Shown: positions 27,335-36,150 of the stretch, one piece after another | Layout of the letters: each line of letters begins with the position of its first letter | How positions within the stretch are numbered: position 1 is the stretch's first letter | Assembly (NCBI RefSeq): GCF_031845265.1 | Contig: NZ_JAVRBG010000003.1 | Location: 246,459 to 310,458 of the forward strand | Length of the DNA stretch: 64,000 nt | Origin: Mesonia ostreae | Lineage (GTDB): Bacteria; Bacteroidota; Bacteroidia; Flavobacteriales; Flavobacteriaceae | Reading direction: 5' to 3' | Made by a program: the position numbers and the translations under genes | The notes under the pieces: model-generated | The model's input: the letters and a program-made list of their open reading frames with translations, nothing else | Told to the model about the DNA's origin: nothing | Database searches by the model: none

Positions 27335-28465
27335 CTATAACCTTTTATCCATTTGTTTCACCATTTTATCTTTCCATTCTCTAAAGTCTCCAGCAATGAT
27401 ATGCTTTCTAGCTTCACGAGTTAACCAAAGGTAGAATCCTAGATTGTGTATGGTAGCAATTTGCTTGCCAAGCATTTCGTTTACAGAAAATAGATGCTTC
27501 AAATACGCTTTAGAATATTCGGTGTCCACCCAAGTCATTCCCATCTCATCAATAGGAGAAAAATCATCGTACCACTTTCTATTTTTAATGTTAATAGTTC
27601 CGTGAGCGGTAAACAGCATTCCATTTCTCGCATTTCGGGTTGGCATCACACAGTCAAACATATCAACACCTAAAGCAATATTCTCTAAAATATTAATTGG
27701 GGTTCCTACGCCCATTAAATACCTAGGTTTATCTTCTGGTAAAATTGCAGTCACCACTTCAGTCATGGCATACATTTCTTCCGCAGGTTCCCCTACTGAA
27801 AGTCCGCCAATCGCATTTCCTTCGGCGCCAGCCTTAGCAATATATTCTGCAGATTGCTGTCTTAAATCTTTATAGGTGCTTCCTTGAACGATGGGAAATA
27901 AACTTTGCTCATATCCGTAAAGCGGAGGTGTATTTTTAAAACGAACCATACAACGGTCCAACCAACGATGCGTCATATGCATAGAACGTTTGGCGTAGCG
28001 ATAATCGCAAGGATACGGTGTGCATTCATCAAAAGCCATGATAATATCGGCTCCAATGGTTCGCTGTACGTCCATCACGTTTTCTGGAGTAAAAAAGTGT
28101 AAACTCCCATCTATATGAGATTTAAACTTTACGCCTTCCTCTTTTATTTTTCGGTTAGCCGAAAGCGAGTAGACTTGATATCCGCCAGAATCGGTTAAAA
28201 TATTGCGGTCCCAATTCATAAATTTATGCAAACCGCCTGCTTTTTTAAGCACTTCCATTTGAGGTCTTAAATAAAGGTGGTAGGTATTTCCTAAGATTAT
28301 ATCGGGATTAATCTCTTCCTTAAGTTCTCTTTGATGAACTCCTTTTACAGTTCCTATAGTGCCTACAGGCATAAAAATAGGGGTTTCTATCTTTCCGTGC
28401 GCGGTGGTTATTTCTCCAGCTCGGGCTTTACTCCCACTATCTTTGGCTAATAAATCAAATTTCAT
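27335..28465 (-). CDS. tgt: tRNA-guanine transglycosylase
   Basis: The 376-residue protein has NILTDSGGYQVYSLS (catalytic Asp region), IMAFDECTPYPCDYRYAK, LSVGEPAEEMY and MFDCVMPTRNARNG (nucleophile Asp). It exchanges guanine-34 for the queuosine precursor preQ1 in GUN-anticodon tRNAs. The C-terminal zinc site of long Tgt proteins (CxCxxC...H) is not seen, and the family form in Bacteroidota is often like this. It is followed directly by the LptF/G permease gene. Confidence 0.95.
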   Translation of the reverse strand: MKFDLLAKDSGSKARAGEITTAHGKIETPIFMPVGTIGTVKGVHQRELKEEINPDIILGNTYHLYLRPQMEVLKKAGGLHKFMNWDRNILTDSGGYQVYSLSANRKIKEEGVKFKSHIDGSLHFFTPENVMDVQRTIGADIIMAFDECTPYPCDYRYAKRSMHMTHRWLDRCMVRFKNTPPLYGYEQSLFPIVQGSTYKDLRQQSAEYIAKAGAEGNAIGGLSVGEPAEEMYAMTEVVTAILPEDKPRYLMGVGTPINILENIALGVDMFDCVMPTRNARNGMLFTAHGTINIKNRKWYDDFSPIDEMGMTWVDTEYSKAYLKHLFSVNEMLGKQIATIHNLGFYLWLTREARKHIIAGDFREWKDKMVKQMDKRL

Positions 28466-28883
28466 ATGTCTTTTTCAAAAGTGCAAAGATAAACAACTCT
28501 ATGCAATGACTTGAAAAAAATAGATAACTTCAATTATTAAATTCGGCAGTTTTCTGAAAAACGAATTGGAGGTAATGTACAGTAACCTCTTTTTTACCTG
28601 TTTTATTTTAAAATTGTGATAGAATAAACTGGTGTTATTTGATCTAACCTTTATTATTTAAGCAATCTATAGCGTAATGATATATAAGCTTAATTACTCA
28701 AATCATAACTATATTACTAAACAAGTCTTTTATCTTAGGTCTTGCAGCGAAGCGTTCTTATATCTTACGAAGACACAAATAAATCTATATTCACATTTTC
28801 GGTTAATAATTCACTTTAAATTTCTTTTAAAAGCCTTTAATTAAGGTTACTTTTGCAGAAATCGATTTAACACAACGTTTATC
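28466..28883. other. Divergent intergenic region between tgt and transketolase
   Basis: A 418-bp non-coding stretch that must hold promoters for both directions. The only perfect element I found is the forward TACTTTTG at 28848-28855. No small gene or repeat is evident. Confidence 0.6.
28848..28855 (+). promoter_or_regulatory. -7 promoter element of the transketolase operon
   Basis: TACTTTTG matches TAnnTTTG, 28 bases upstream of the ATG at 28884. No TTG at the ideal -33 distance was seen. Confidence 0.55.
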
Positions 28884-29729
28884 ATGTCAAACATAGCACA
28901 ACTAGAAGACTTTGTAACCCAAGTAAGAAGGGATATTCTTAGACAAGTTCATAAAGTAAATAGCGGTCACCCAGGAGGTTCTCTTGGATGCGCCGAATTT
29001 TTTACGGCACTTTATCAAGAAGTGATGGATTATTCTACAGATTTTACGATGGACGGAAAGAATGAAGATCTTTTCTTTTTATCTAACGGACATATTTCAC
29101 CCGTATTTTATAGTGTTCTCGCTAGAAGCGGATTTTTTCCTGTAGAAGAGCTTAATACCTTTAGATTATTAGATTCTCGCTTACAAGGACATCCTACTAC
29201 CCACGAAGGTTTACCCGGAATACGAATTGCTTCTGGATCACTAGGACAAGGGATGTCGGCTGCTATTGGTGCCGCCGAAACTAAAAAATTAAATAAAGAT
29301 TCTCATCTCGTTTATTCTTTACACGGCGACGGAGAGTTACAAGAAGGTCAGAACTGGGAAGCGATTATGTACGCTGCCGGAAACAAAGTAGACAACTTAA
29401 TTTCTTCCGTAGACGTAAACGGACAGCAGATTGACGGTTCTACAGAAAATGTTCTTCCACTAGGAAACCTAAGAGGAAAATTTGAAGCTTTTGGTTGGGA
29501 GGTTTTAGAGGTAGAAGATGCAAATAACATTACCCAGGTAATAGAAGGTTTAAAAGAAGCTAAATCGAGAACGGGAAAAGGGAAACCAGTTTGTATTTTA
29601 TTGCATACTGTGATGGGGAACGGCGTAGATTTTATGATGCATACCCACGCTTGGCACGGGAAAGCGCCTAACGACGAGCAATTAGAAACTGCTTTAGCTC
29701 AAAATCCAGAAACTCTAGGAGATTATTAA
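28884..29729 (+). CDS. Transketolase, N-terminal (thiamine-PP binding) subunit
   Basis: The 281-residue protein corresponds to the first third of classical transketolase: HKVNSGHPGGSLGCAEFFTA, the TPP-binding GDGELQEGQNWEAIMYA, and HAWHGKAPN. The pentose phosphate enzyme is split into two genes here, with the next gene 19 bases downstream supplying the rest. The two chains are expected to form one active site. Confidence 0.95.
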   Translation: MSNIAQLEDFVTQVRRDILRQVHKVNSGHPGGSLGCAEFFTALYQEVMDYSTDFTMDGKNEDLFFLSNGHISPVFYSVLARSGFFPVEELNTFRLLDSRLQGHPTTHEGLPGIRIASGSLGQGMSAAIGAAETKKLNKDSHLVYSLHGDGELQEGQNWEAIMYAAGNKVDNLISSVDVNGQQIDGSTENVLPLGNLRGKFEAFGWEVLEVEDANNITQVIEGLKEAKSRTGKGKPVCILLHTVMGNGVDFMMHTHAWHGKAPNDEQLETALAQNPETLGDY

Positions 29730-29748
29730 TCGACACAACACACACGAA

Positions 29749-30708
29749 ATGAAAAAATATACAGATTCAGGTAAAAAAGATACACGCTCTGGTTTTGGAG
29801 CGGGATTAGAAGAATTAGGAAAAAAGAACGAAAACGTAGTAGCGCTGTGTGCAGATTTAACAGGTTCCTTAAAAATGGATGCCTTTAAAGAAAACCATCC
29901 CGAGCGTTTTTTTCAAGTAGGAATTGCCGAAGCCAATATGATGAGTATGGCTGCAGGAATGACGATTGGAGGAAAAATTCCGTTTACGGGAACTTTTGCC
30001 AACTTTTCTACGGGAAGAGTTTATGACCAAATAAGACAAAGTGTAGCTTATTCTGGAAAGAATGTGAAAATTTGTGCTTCTCACGCCGGAGTTACGCTGG
30101 GAGAAGATGGCGCAACACACCAAATTTTAGAAGATCTAGGCTTAATGAAAATGTTGCCAGGAATGACCGTTATTAATACGTGCGATTATAACCAAACCAA
30201 AGCAGCAACCTTAGCCGTTGCAGAATACGACGGACCTGTTTACCTGCGTTTTGGAAGACCAAAAGTGGCTAATTTCACGGCTGAAGATCAAAAGTTTGAA
30301 ATAGGAAAAGCGGTTATGTTAACCGAAGGGAAAGATGTGACCATCGTAGCTACAGGCCATTTAGTTTGGGAAGCGCTTCAAGCAGCAGAACAATTAGAAG
30401 AAGCTGGAGTTTCTGCGGAAGTAATCAATATTCACACCATCAAACCTTTAGACGACGAGGCGATTTTAAAATCCGTAAAGAAAACTGGATGCGTCGTTAC
30501 TGCGGAAGAGCATAACTACCTTGGCGGATTAGGAGAAAGTGTTGCAAGAGTATTAGCCGAAAATCATCCTACGCCTCAAGAGTTTGTCGCTACCCAAGAT
30601 ACTTTTGGAGAAAGCGGAACCCCAGAGCAATTGATGGAAAAATACGGCCTTAACGCCGATGCTATTATTAAAGCTACCAAGAAAGTAGTGAAGAGAAAAT
30701 TAAAATAA
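29749..30708 (+). CDS. Transketolase, C-terminal subunit
   Basis: The 319-residue protein has the pyrimidine-binding domain (GIAEANMMSMAAGMTIGGKI with the catalytic Glu) and the C-terminal domain (AEEHNYLGGLGESVARVLAE). It completes the split transketolase with the upstream gene. The split form is standard in Bacteroidota. Confidence 0.95.
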   Translation: MKKYTDSGKKDTRSGFGAGLEELGKKNENVVALCADLTGSLKMDAFKENHPERFFQVGIAEANMMSMAAGMTIGGKIPFTGTFANFSTGRVYDQIRQSVAYSGKNVKICASHAGVTLGEDGATHQILEDLGLMKMLPGMTVINTCDYNQTKAATLAVAEYDGPVYLRFGRPKVANFTAEDQKFEIGKAVMLTEGKDVTIVATGHLVWEALQAAEQLEEAGVSAEVINIHTIKPLDDEAILKSVKKTGCVVTAEEHNYLGGLGESVARVLAENHPTPQEFVATQDTFGESGTPEQLMEKYGLNADAIIKATKKVVKRKLK

Positions 30709-30745
30709 ATTTAGCTCCTATCGAGCGATGATAAAAAGAAACAAA

Positions 30746-31663
30746 ATGAAAAAAATAAGTGTATTAATAGTTGCATTAACTTTAAACCTCACTGCGTTCG
30801 CACAGCAAACTATATCTTTCGAAGAAAGTGAAGGCTATAGCTTAGGAACAATTCATAATCAAAATGATTGGGAAGTAACCGAAGGAAGCGATGGAGTTCT
30901 AACAAATCAAGTTATTTCTGATGAAATGGCACAAGACGGAGTATTTTCTTTCAAAAATGCTTATGAACCCGATTTTGATTTTCAATGGTTACCTATTTTT
31001 GGTGCCGCAAAAGCTTTTGATACTCCGTTAACTTATGAAAATTTGACCATTTCTTATGATATTTTGGTAACGGAACAATTAGGCGCAGATTTTGAGTTTA
31101 CAGCATATGCTATCGACAATGAGGAATTTACGCCAGTACTGGGAGTTGGAGTAGAAAACCAAGGTCAATTTTACGCTATTGTTAGTGAGGATTACGATTT
31201 TGCTTATATAGAAGATGCTTCTTGGAATGCCAATGAATGGTACACTATAAAAATTGAAATTTCTTCTGATGAAATAAGCTATTATATAAATAATGAATTG
31301 GTTTATACAGGAGTTAATTTTTCTCAGTTAGATATTTCGGGAATAAATATGTTGCACAACAACTATGGAGGAAGTGCGTATTATGATAATGTAATGACTA
31401 CTTATGAAGACCTCGGTGTTCAAACACTAGATAAAAAAGCTTTAGTAGCTTATCCTAATCCGGTAAAAGATTTTATTCATATAGATTTACCATCTCAGGA
31501 AGTAATTCAACATGTAGAAGTAATTTCTATCACAGGACAAAATGTACTTCGTAAAAGCAATTCTAATGCTAGCATAGATTTGAGTAGCTTGGCAAAAGGT
31601 ACTTATATTTTAAAAGTTGATACCGAAGAGAATACGTATCGCAAGACAATTTTAAAGGAATAG
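30746..31663 (+). CDS. Secreted protein with type IX secretion C-terminal sorting domain
   Basis: I chose the ATG at 30746, which gives a clean signal peptide (MKKISVLIVALTLNLTAFAQ); an ATG 18 bases upstream is in frame. The middle domain (about 25-210) has concanavalin/LamG-like character (QTISFEESEGYSLGTIHNQN, YYDNVM). The tail (YPNPVKDFIHIDL to GTYILKVDTEENTYRKTILK) is a type A T9SS sorting domain. It is exported through the type IX system to the cell surface or medium. The role of the middle domain is unknown. Confidence 0.85.
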   Translation: MKKISVLIVALTLNLTAFAQQTISFEESEGYSLGTIHNQNDWEVTEGSDGVLTNQVISDEMAQDGVFSFKNAYEPDFDFQWLPIFGAAKAFDTPLTYENLTISYDILVTEQLGADFEFTAYAIDNEEFTPVLGVGVENQGQFYAIVSEDYDFAYIEDASWNANEWYTIKIEISSDEISYYINNELVYTGVNFSQLDISGINMLHNNYGGSAYYDNVMTTYEDLGVQTLDKKALVAYPNPVKDFIHIDLPSQEVIQHVEVISITGQNVLRKSNSNASIDLSSLAKGTYILKVDTEENTYRKTILKE

Positions 31664-31675
31664 GTTAATAGAAAA

Positions 31676-31786
31676 AGGCGGTTGAGGATAGATATTAGAG
31701 GTTAGACGTTAGATGCTAGACATAAGACTCAAGACTCTAAGCGTTAAACGATAAACGCTGTACGCTAAACGCTATACGACAACTAT
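31676..31786. repeat. Low-complexity short-period repeats
   Basis: Imperfect tandem words such as TTAGACGTTAGATGCTAGAC and AAACGATAAACGCTGTACGC (with further TACGCTAAACGCTATACG) fill the gap. They look like slippage-derived intergenic repeats. No coding frame. Confidence 0.5.
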
Positions 31787-31825
31787 CACAGTTGATTTGT
31801 ATTTGCCTAGTAACTACTAAAAAAC

Positions 31826-31859
31826 AAAAAAGCTCTTGAAAATTTCAAGAGCTTTTTTG
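31826..31859. terminator. Bidirectional terminator between the T9SS cargo gene and ettA
   Basis: AAAAAGCTCTTGAAA pairs with TTTCAAGAGCTTTTT; A-run and T-run flank it on both sides. It serves the forward gene ending at 31663 and the reverse gene ending at 31976. Confidence 0.8.
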
Positions 31860-31975
31860 TTTAGAATCAACAACCTCGGGACGTGCCCTCTAGCTATGAA
31901 TAGGAAAATACTTTTTCAAATTTCCAGGCAAGCCTCGAGAAATTAAACCCTCTGGAGGGATTAAAAGTGAACTTC

Positions 31976-33667
31976 TTATCGCGTTAACTTTTTGTACTTA
32001 ATACGTGTTGGCATAATATCGCCACCCAAACGTTTCTTCTTATTTTCTTCATAATCAGAGAAGCTTCCTTCAAAGAAGTAGACTTGTGAATCTCCTTCAA
32101 AAGCAAGAATGTGCGTACACACTCTGTCTAAGAACCAGCGGTCGTGAGAAATGACTACGCCGCATCCTGCAAAATTCTCTAAACCTTCTTCCAAAGCTCT
32201 CAGTGTATTTACATCCAAATCGTTGGTAGGCTCATCCAGTAGCAAAACGTTTCCTTCTTCTTTTAAGGTCATCGCTAGGTGTAAACGGTTACGCTCTCCT
32301 CCAGAAAGCATATTCACTTTCTTGTTCTGTTCACTACCGCTAAAGTTAAATCGGCTCAAGTAAGCTCTAGAATTTACTTCTCTACCACCCATCATGATCA
32401 TATCTTGCTCGTCGCTAAAGTTTTGCCAAATGGTTTTTTCAGGATCTATATTAGAGTGACTCTGGTCTACGTAAGCGATTTTAGCCGTCTCCCCTACTTG
32501 AAACTCACCTTTATCTGGTGTCTCCTCGCCCATAATCATCTTAAAAATGGTAGTTTTACCCGCTCCGTTAGGACCAATAATTCCTACAATTCCCGCTTGC
32601 GGAAGTTTAAAATTAAGATCTTCATACAACAATTTATCTCCAAAAGCTTTACTTACACCCACTGCTTCAATTACATTGTTACCCAAACGCGGACCGTTAG
32701 GAATGTAGATTTCCAGTTTTTCGTCCATTTGCTTTTGATCTTGGCTCATCAACTTATCGTAGTTATTTAAACGCGCTTTTTGCTTGGCTTGCCTTCCCTT
32801 AGGTGCCATTTTGACCCATTCTAACTCTCGCTCTAAGGTTTTCTGGCGTTTAGAAGCCGATTTTTGTTCTTGTGCCATTCGTTTAGATTTTTGATCTAAC
32901 CAAGAAGAATAGTTCCCTTTCCAAGGAATTCCTTCTCCGCGGTCTAATTCTAAAATCCAACCTGCCACATTATCCAAGAAGTAACGGTCGTGCGTTACTG
33001 CGATAACCGTTCCTTTATATTGCTGTAAGTGGTGCTCCAACCAATGTACCGATTCTGCATCCAAGTGGTTGGTGGGCTCATCTAATAGTAGAATATCTGG
33101 TTCTTGCAATAATAAACGACACAAGGCCACTCGCCTGCGTTCCCCACCAGAAAGTACACCAATTTTCTTATCGGCTTCTGGCGTTCTTAGCGCATCCATC
33201 GCGATTTCTAATTTAGTATCAATTTCCCAAGCATTGGTCGCATCAATTTTATCTTGCAAAGCCGCTTGCTTGTCCATGAGTTTTTGCATTTTGTCTGCAT
33301 CTTCATAAACTTCTGGCAATCCAAACTGGTCGTTAATAGAATTATATTCGTCCAAGACAGCCATAGTTTCTGCAACGCCTTCTTTCACTACTTCCAACAC
33401 CGTTTTGTCTTCATCCAATTTTGGTTCTTGCTCCAAATAACCTACAGAATAGCCTGGAGAAAAAACCACATCGCCTTGATAGTTCTTTTCCTGCCCTGCA
33501 ATGATGCTCAATAAAGTTGATTTTCCAGATCCGTTAAGACCTAAAATCCCAATTTTCGCACCGTAGAAAAAGCTTAAGTAGATATTTTTTAATACAGGAG
33601 TATTTGCATTCTTATAAGTTTTGGTGAGTCCCGACATGGAAAAAATCACCTTTTTATCATCTGCCAT
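31976..33667 (-). CDS. ettA: Energy-dependent translational throttle protein EttA (ABC-F)
   Basis: The 563-residue protein has two ABC domains: Walker A ILGLNGSGKSTLL and VGIIGPNGAGKTTIF, signatures LSGGERRRVALCRLL and LSGGERNRLHLAMTL, and DEPTNHLD. There is the arm insertion in domain 1 and the linker EWVKMAPKGRQAKQKARLNN typical of EttA. It binds the ribosomal E site and gates elongation according to ADP/ATP. A dispersed-repeat copy lies directly upstream of its start. Confidence 0.95.
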   Translation of the reverse strand: MADDKKVIFSMSGLTKTYKNANTPVLKNIYLSFFYGAKIGILGLNGSGKSTLLSIIAGQEKNYQGDVVFSPGYSVGYLEQEPKLDEDKTVLEVVKEGVAETMAVLDEYNSINDQFGLPEVYEDADKMQKLMDKQAALQDKIDATNAWEIDTKLEIAMDALRTPEADKKIGVLSGGERRRVALCRLLLQEPDILLLDEPTNHLDAESVHWLEHHLQQYKGTVIAVTHDRYFLDNVAGWILELDRGEGIPWKGNYSSWLDQKSKRMAQEQKSASKRQKTLERELEWVKMAPKGRQAKQKARLNNYDKLMSQDQKQMDEKLEIYIPNGPRLGNNVIEAVGVSKAFGDKLLYEDLNFKLPQAGIVGIIGPNGAGKTTIFKMIMGEETPDKGEFQVGETAKIAYVDQSHSNIDPEKTIWQNFSDEQDMIMMGGREVNSRAYLSRFNFSGSEQNKKVNMLSGGERNRLHLAMTLKEEGNVLLLDEPTNDLDVNTLRALEEGLENFAGCGVVISHDRWFLDRVCTHILAFEGDSQVYFFEGSFSDYEENKKKRLGGDIMPTRIKYKKLTR

Positions 33668-33694
33668 TGTAATTTTGTTTTATTGAGTTAATTT

Positions 33695-33804
33695 GGGCGT
33701 TCCTTCCCTCCCAAAAAAAATGGAAGGGAAGGCCGCGCTATTCGCTATATCTCCATTTTTGCTGAATCGCAAAAATAGAGGATGTCGCTGCTATCGCTAA
33801 CGCA
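33695..33804 (-). repeat. Flavobacterial dispersed repeat, copy 3 (reverse orientation)
   Basis: On the reverse strand it reads TGCGTTAGCGATAGCAGCGA through inverted arms (TTTTTGCGATTCAGCAAAAA) to GGAACGCCC. It lies in the 5' region of ettA. Confidence 0.75.
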
Positions 33805-33887
33805 AATATCTGAAAAATAATGATGTAAATACATGAATTTGAATAAGAAAACATCTTCTAATTTTACTTTTTGATGAAGCTATACTT

Positions 33888-34205
33888 ATGAACTTAGAAA
33901 AGATTGAAAATCAAATTGCTACAGGAGAAGCTAGCTTACTCTATTTTAGCGGAACTCATTGCAGCGTTTGCCAAAGCCTGCGTCCAAAATTAGAAAAAGC
34001 TTTGAGTGAACATTTTCCTCAGCTTTCCTTTTTAAATATTGATGCGAGTCAACATCCCGAAATCGCCGCACGTTATACTGTTTTTCAAGTTCCTACTATG
34101 TTATTTTTCATAGATGGGAAAGAATGTATCCGAAAAGGAGGAAATTTAAGTGTACCCATTTTTATGCAACAAATTGAGCGTTTGTATCATTTATACTATA
34201 AATGA
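33888..34205 (+). CDS. Thioredoxin-family protein
   Basis: The 105-residue thioredoxin fold has its redox site as CSVC in YFSGTHCSVCQSLRPKLEKA and the cis-proline in FQVPTMLFFIDGK. There is no signal peptide, so it is cytosolic. The CSVC rather than CGPC site suggests it is not the main thioredoxin. It stands alone. Confidence 0.88.
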   Translation: MNLEKIENQIATGEASLLYFSGTHCSVCQSLRPKLEKALSEHFPQLSFLNIDASQHPEIAARYTVFQVPTMLFFIDGKECIRKGGNLSVPIFMQQIERLYHLYYK

Positions 34206-34498
34206 TTGTTGTCTAATAAAGAGCCAAGACCGCTTGCCGCTAGAATGAATCCTTTGGGGCTGGCCAGCAATGACAGGGACTTGATTGTAATTTTTTGATA
34301 AATAGTAGCAGTTTAAAGTAGAAACATCCACGCGAACTCGATAAAATTATTTTCAAAAAAGTAAGTTACATTCTAAAACCTTATCCCTTCCGAGTTTTCA
34401 ATAAAGGCCTCATAGGTTTTCAAAACTTGTGAGATCTGGTGAACCTGGTGAACATTGAAGCTTTTCGGTTTTTTGAATAAAAGCGAATATGCTCTAAA
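34206..34498. other. Intergenic region, no gene seen
   Basis: AT-rich, without a coding frame, promoter match or clear hairpin. It holds only a short TGAATCCTTTGGGGCTGGCC motif of unknown meaning. Confidence 0.5.
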
Positions 34499-35206
34499 TT
34501 AATCTGTTTTTTGAAGCTGAAGAACTTCGTTGTCTTTTTCGTCATAGAAACGAAGCTTTAGATTCTCTCTATGATAACGGCGTACCGAAAGCAATGCTCT
34601 TTTAAAAGTATTAGGTATTTTCATATCACGGCACATTTTTCGAGTTAGTGCGATGTTTTCAAAACTAATTTTATCTTCCGTAAATTTAGTAATTTCTCCA
34701 GATAATTCATTGCACGAATCATTACCGTATATTTTCATTTTGGTAAGATTAATTTCCAATCTGGGATGGTCTGTTCCTTTGGCGATAGCATTCTCATTCA
34801 TATTTTCTACCACCCAAATATCGTGTAAAGCGTAGCTCATATCCTTTTCTTCTTTTAGCGTTTCTAGGAGACGGTATTGGATGCTAGAAGCATCTGCGGG
34901 GACACTTTTTAAATCTAAAGAAGTTTCTTCCACTTTAATCTGCTGAAAATATGCTGGTTTAAATGTAAAATCTGCTATAGGTTCATAAAAGAATTCCCAA
35001 GAAGCATCTTTTAAATTTTCGCTTTTTGAAACGAGTAAACACTGCATTTTTCCTGCGCCTCCACTACACTCTTTTTTATAGCTATTTACCCAATAGGTAT
35101 TTGTTGTAGTTTTTGAATTGGTCTTTTCTTCTTCTTTTTTTACCTCTTGGCAAGCATTGGTGGTTAATATTATGGCGAGGATAAAGAATGAAGTTATCGT
35201 TTTCAT
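34499..35206 (-). CDS. Lipoprotein with DUF4377 and META domains
   Basis: The 235-residue protein has a signal peptide ending in a lipobox (MKTITSFFILAIILTTNACQ). A DUF4377-like domain follows (TYWVNSYKKECSGGAGKMQC, SWEFFYEPIADF), then a META/HslJ-like domain (RLEINLTKMKIYGNDSCNEL, MCRDMKIPNTFKRAL). META proteins are envelope stress-related in other bacteria; the role here is unknown. It lies 13 bases downstream of the DinB gene on the same strand. Confidence 0.8.
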   Translation of the reverse strand: MKTITSFFILAIILTTNACQEVKKEEEKTNSKTTTNTYWVNSYKKECSGGAGKMQCLLVSKSENLKDASWEFFYEPIADFTFKPAYFQQIKVEETSLDLKSVPADASSIQYRLLETLKEEKDMSYALHDIWVVENMNENAIAKGTDHPRLEINLTKMKIYGNDSCNELSGEITKFTEDKISFENIALTRKMCRDMKIPNTFKRALLSVRRYHRENLKLRFYDEKDNEVLQLQKTD

Positions 35207-35219
35207 GAAATTTTTATTT

Positions 35220-35699
35220 TTATGAAGTATGCAATCCTAAACAACGCAAAATAACCAATAGTTGTCCCGTATGGTATGCAGTATGCTCTATCACCAATAA
35301 AGCTTCGCGCAATAAAGTTTGTCCCTCTTTTCCGTTTTTTACAGGTCGTGTAAGGGAATTGCTGGTGTCTTCTATAAAAGCAGTCAAACTTTCTAAGTTA
35401 CAGTTGTATTGATGTTGCAGGTCTTCCCAGTCTTCTTTTGTTCTAGGCTGCTTGTGTGCTGGCCAATACTCATTGGGCCAGTCGGGAGTTTTATAATTTT
35501 TCGATATACAAAATTCTAAAATATCTTTTTGCGTATACATAATATGATAGAAAAGTTCATAAAAAGAGTATGGCAAATCTTTGGGGCGCTCCCCTAGTAG
35601 ATCAAAAGGAATCTCTTGAAGCATTTTGGAGACAGGCACAAAAGCTTCTCCTCCTTGCAAATGCTTTACCAATTGTTTTCTTACGGCTTGATCTATCAT
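35220..35699 (-). CDS. DinB family protein
   Basis: The 159-residue four-helix-bundle protein has the DinB/YfiT metal-binding histidines spread as YHIMYTQKDIL (first) and IEHTAYHTGQLLVILRCLG (third pair). Some members are thiol transferases (bacillithiol-dependent). It lies between a small membrane protein gene and the META lipoprotein on the same strand. Confidence 0.85.
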   Translation of the reverse strand: MIDQAVRKQLVKHLQGGEAFVPVSKMLQEIPFDLLGERPKDLPYSFYELFYHIMYTQKDILEFCISKNYKTPDWPNEYWPAHKQPRTKEDWEDLQHQYNCNLESLTAFIEDTSNSLTRPVKNGKEGQTLLREALLVIEHTAYHTGQLLVILRCLGLHTS

Positions 35700-35709
35700 A
35701 CTTTCTATT

Positions 35710-35892
35710 TTACACTCTTCCCTTTAAGGCATTAAACACCCAAGCAATAGCAAAGAAGCCTACTCCCACTGCGGCAAAACCGTAGCCGGCAACTTCATTG
35801 TATCTAAATGCCCCTAAAGCTATTAATCCTATTCCTACGACAATCATGATAAATGTGGCCCAAGCCAAAACAGTGTTTTTATTCATGCTCAT
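35710..35892 (-). CDS. CAL67264 family small membrane protein
   Basis: The 60-residue protein starts MSMNKNTVLAWATFIMIVVG, has two membrane segments (about 8-27 and 36-55) and ends AWVFNALKGRV. This matches the small flavobacterial family named after a Gramella locus (CAL67264). Function unknown. It is 10 bases upstream of the DinB gene. Confidence 0.85.
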   Translation of the reverse strand: MSMNKNTVLAWATFIMIVVGIGLIALGAFRYNEVAGYGFAAVGVGFFAIAWVFNALKGRV

Positions 35893-36034
35893 TTCTTATA
35901 TGCTTTAATTTTTACTAAAATTGAATGTTGGTAAGTTTACAAAAATACTATCTATTCTAGAAAAAACTAAGATTATAACAAATCTTTAGGGCTAAAATAA
36001 GTTTAGGTTTTTGTATTTTCGCTATCCAATTAGA

Positions 36035-36128
36035 TGCGTTAAGGATTGAGCGGCCTGTTTGAGCTCTCCCAATGAGAATTGGGAAGCGAGTAGCGAAAGC
36101 CTGACCCATTGATAAATGGGGAACGCCC
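36035..36128 (+). repeat. Flavobacterial dispersed repeat, copy 4
   Basis: It begins TGCGTTAAGGATTGAGCGGC, has the inner inverted repeat CTCCCAATGAGAATTGGGAAG, then GCCTGACCC and ends GGGGAACGCCC. It lies 22 bases before the carboxylase ATG, so it is part of its 5' untranslated region. Confidence 0.8.
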
Positions 36129-36150
36129 AAAAACTGAATAACTTTTAACC

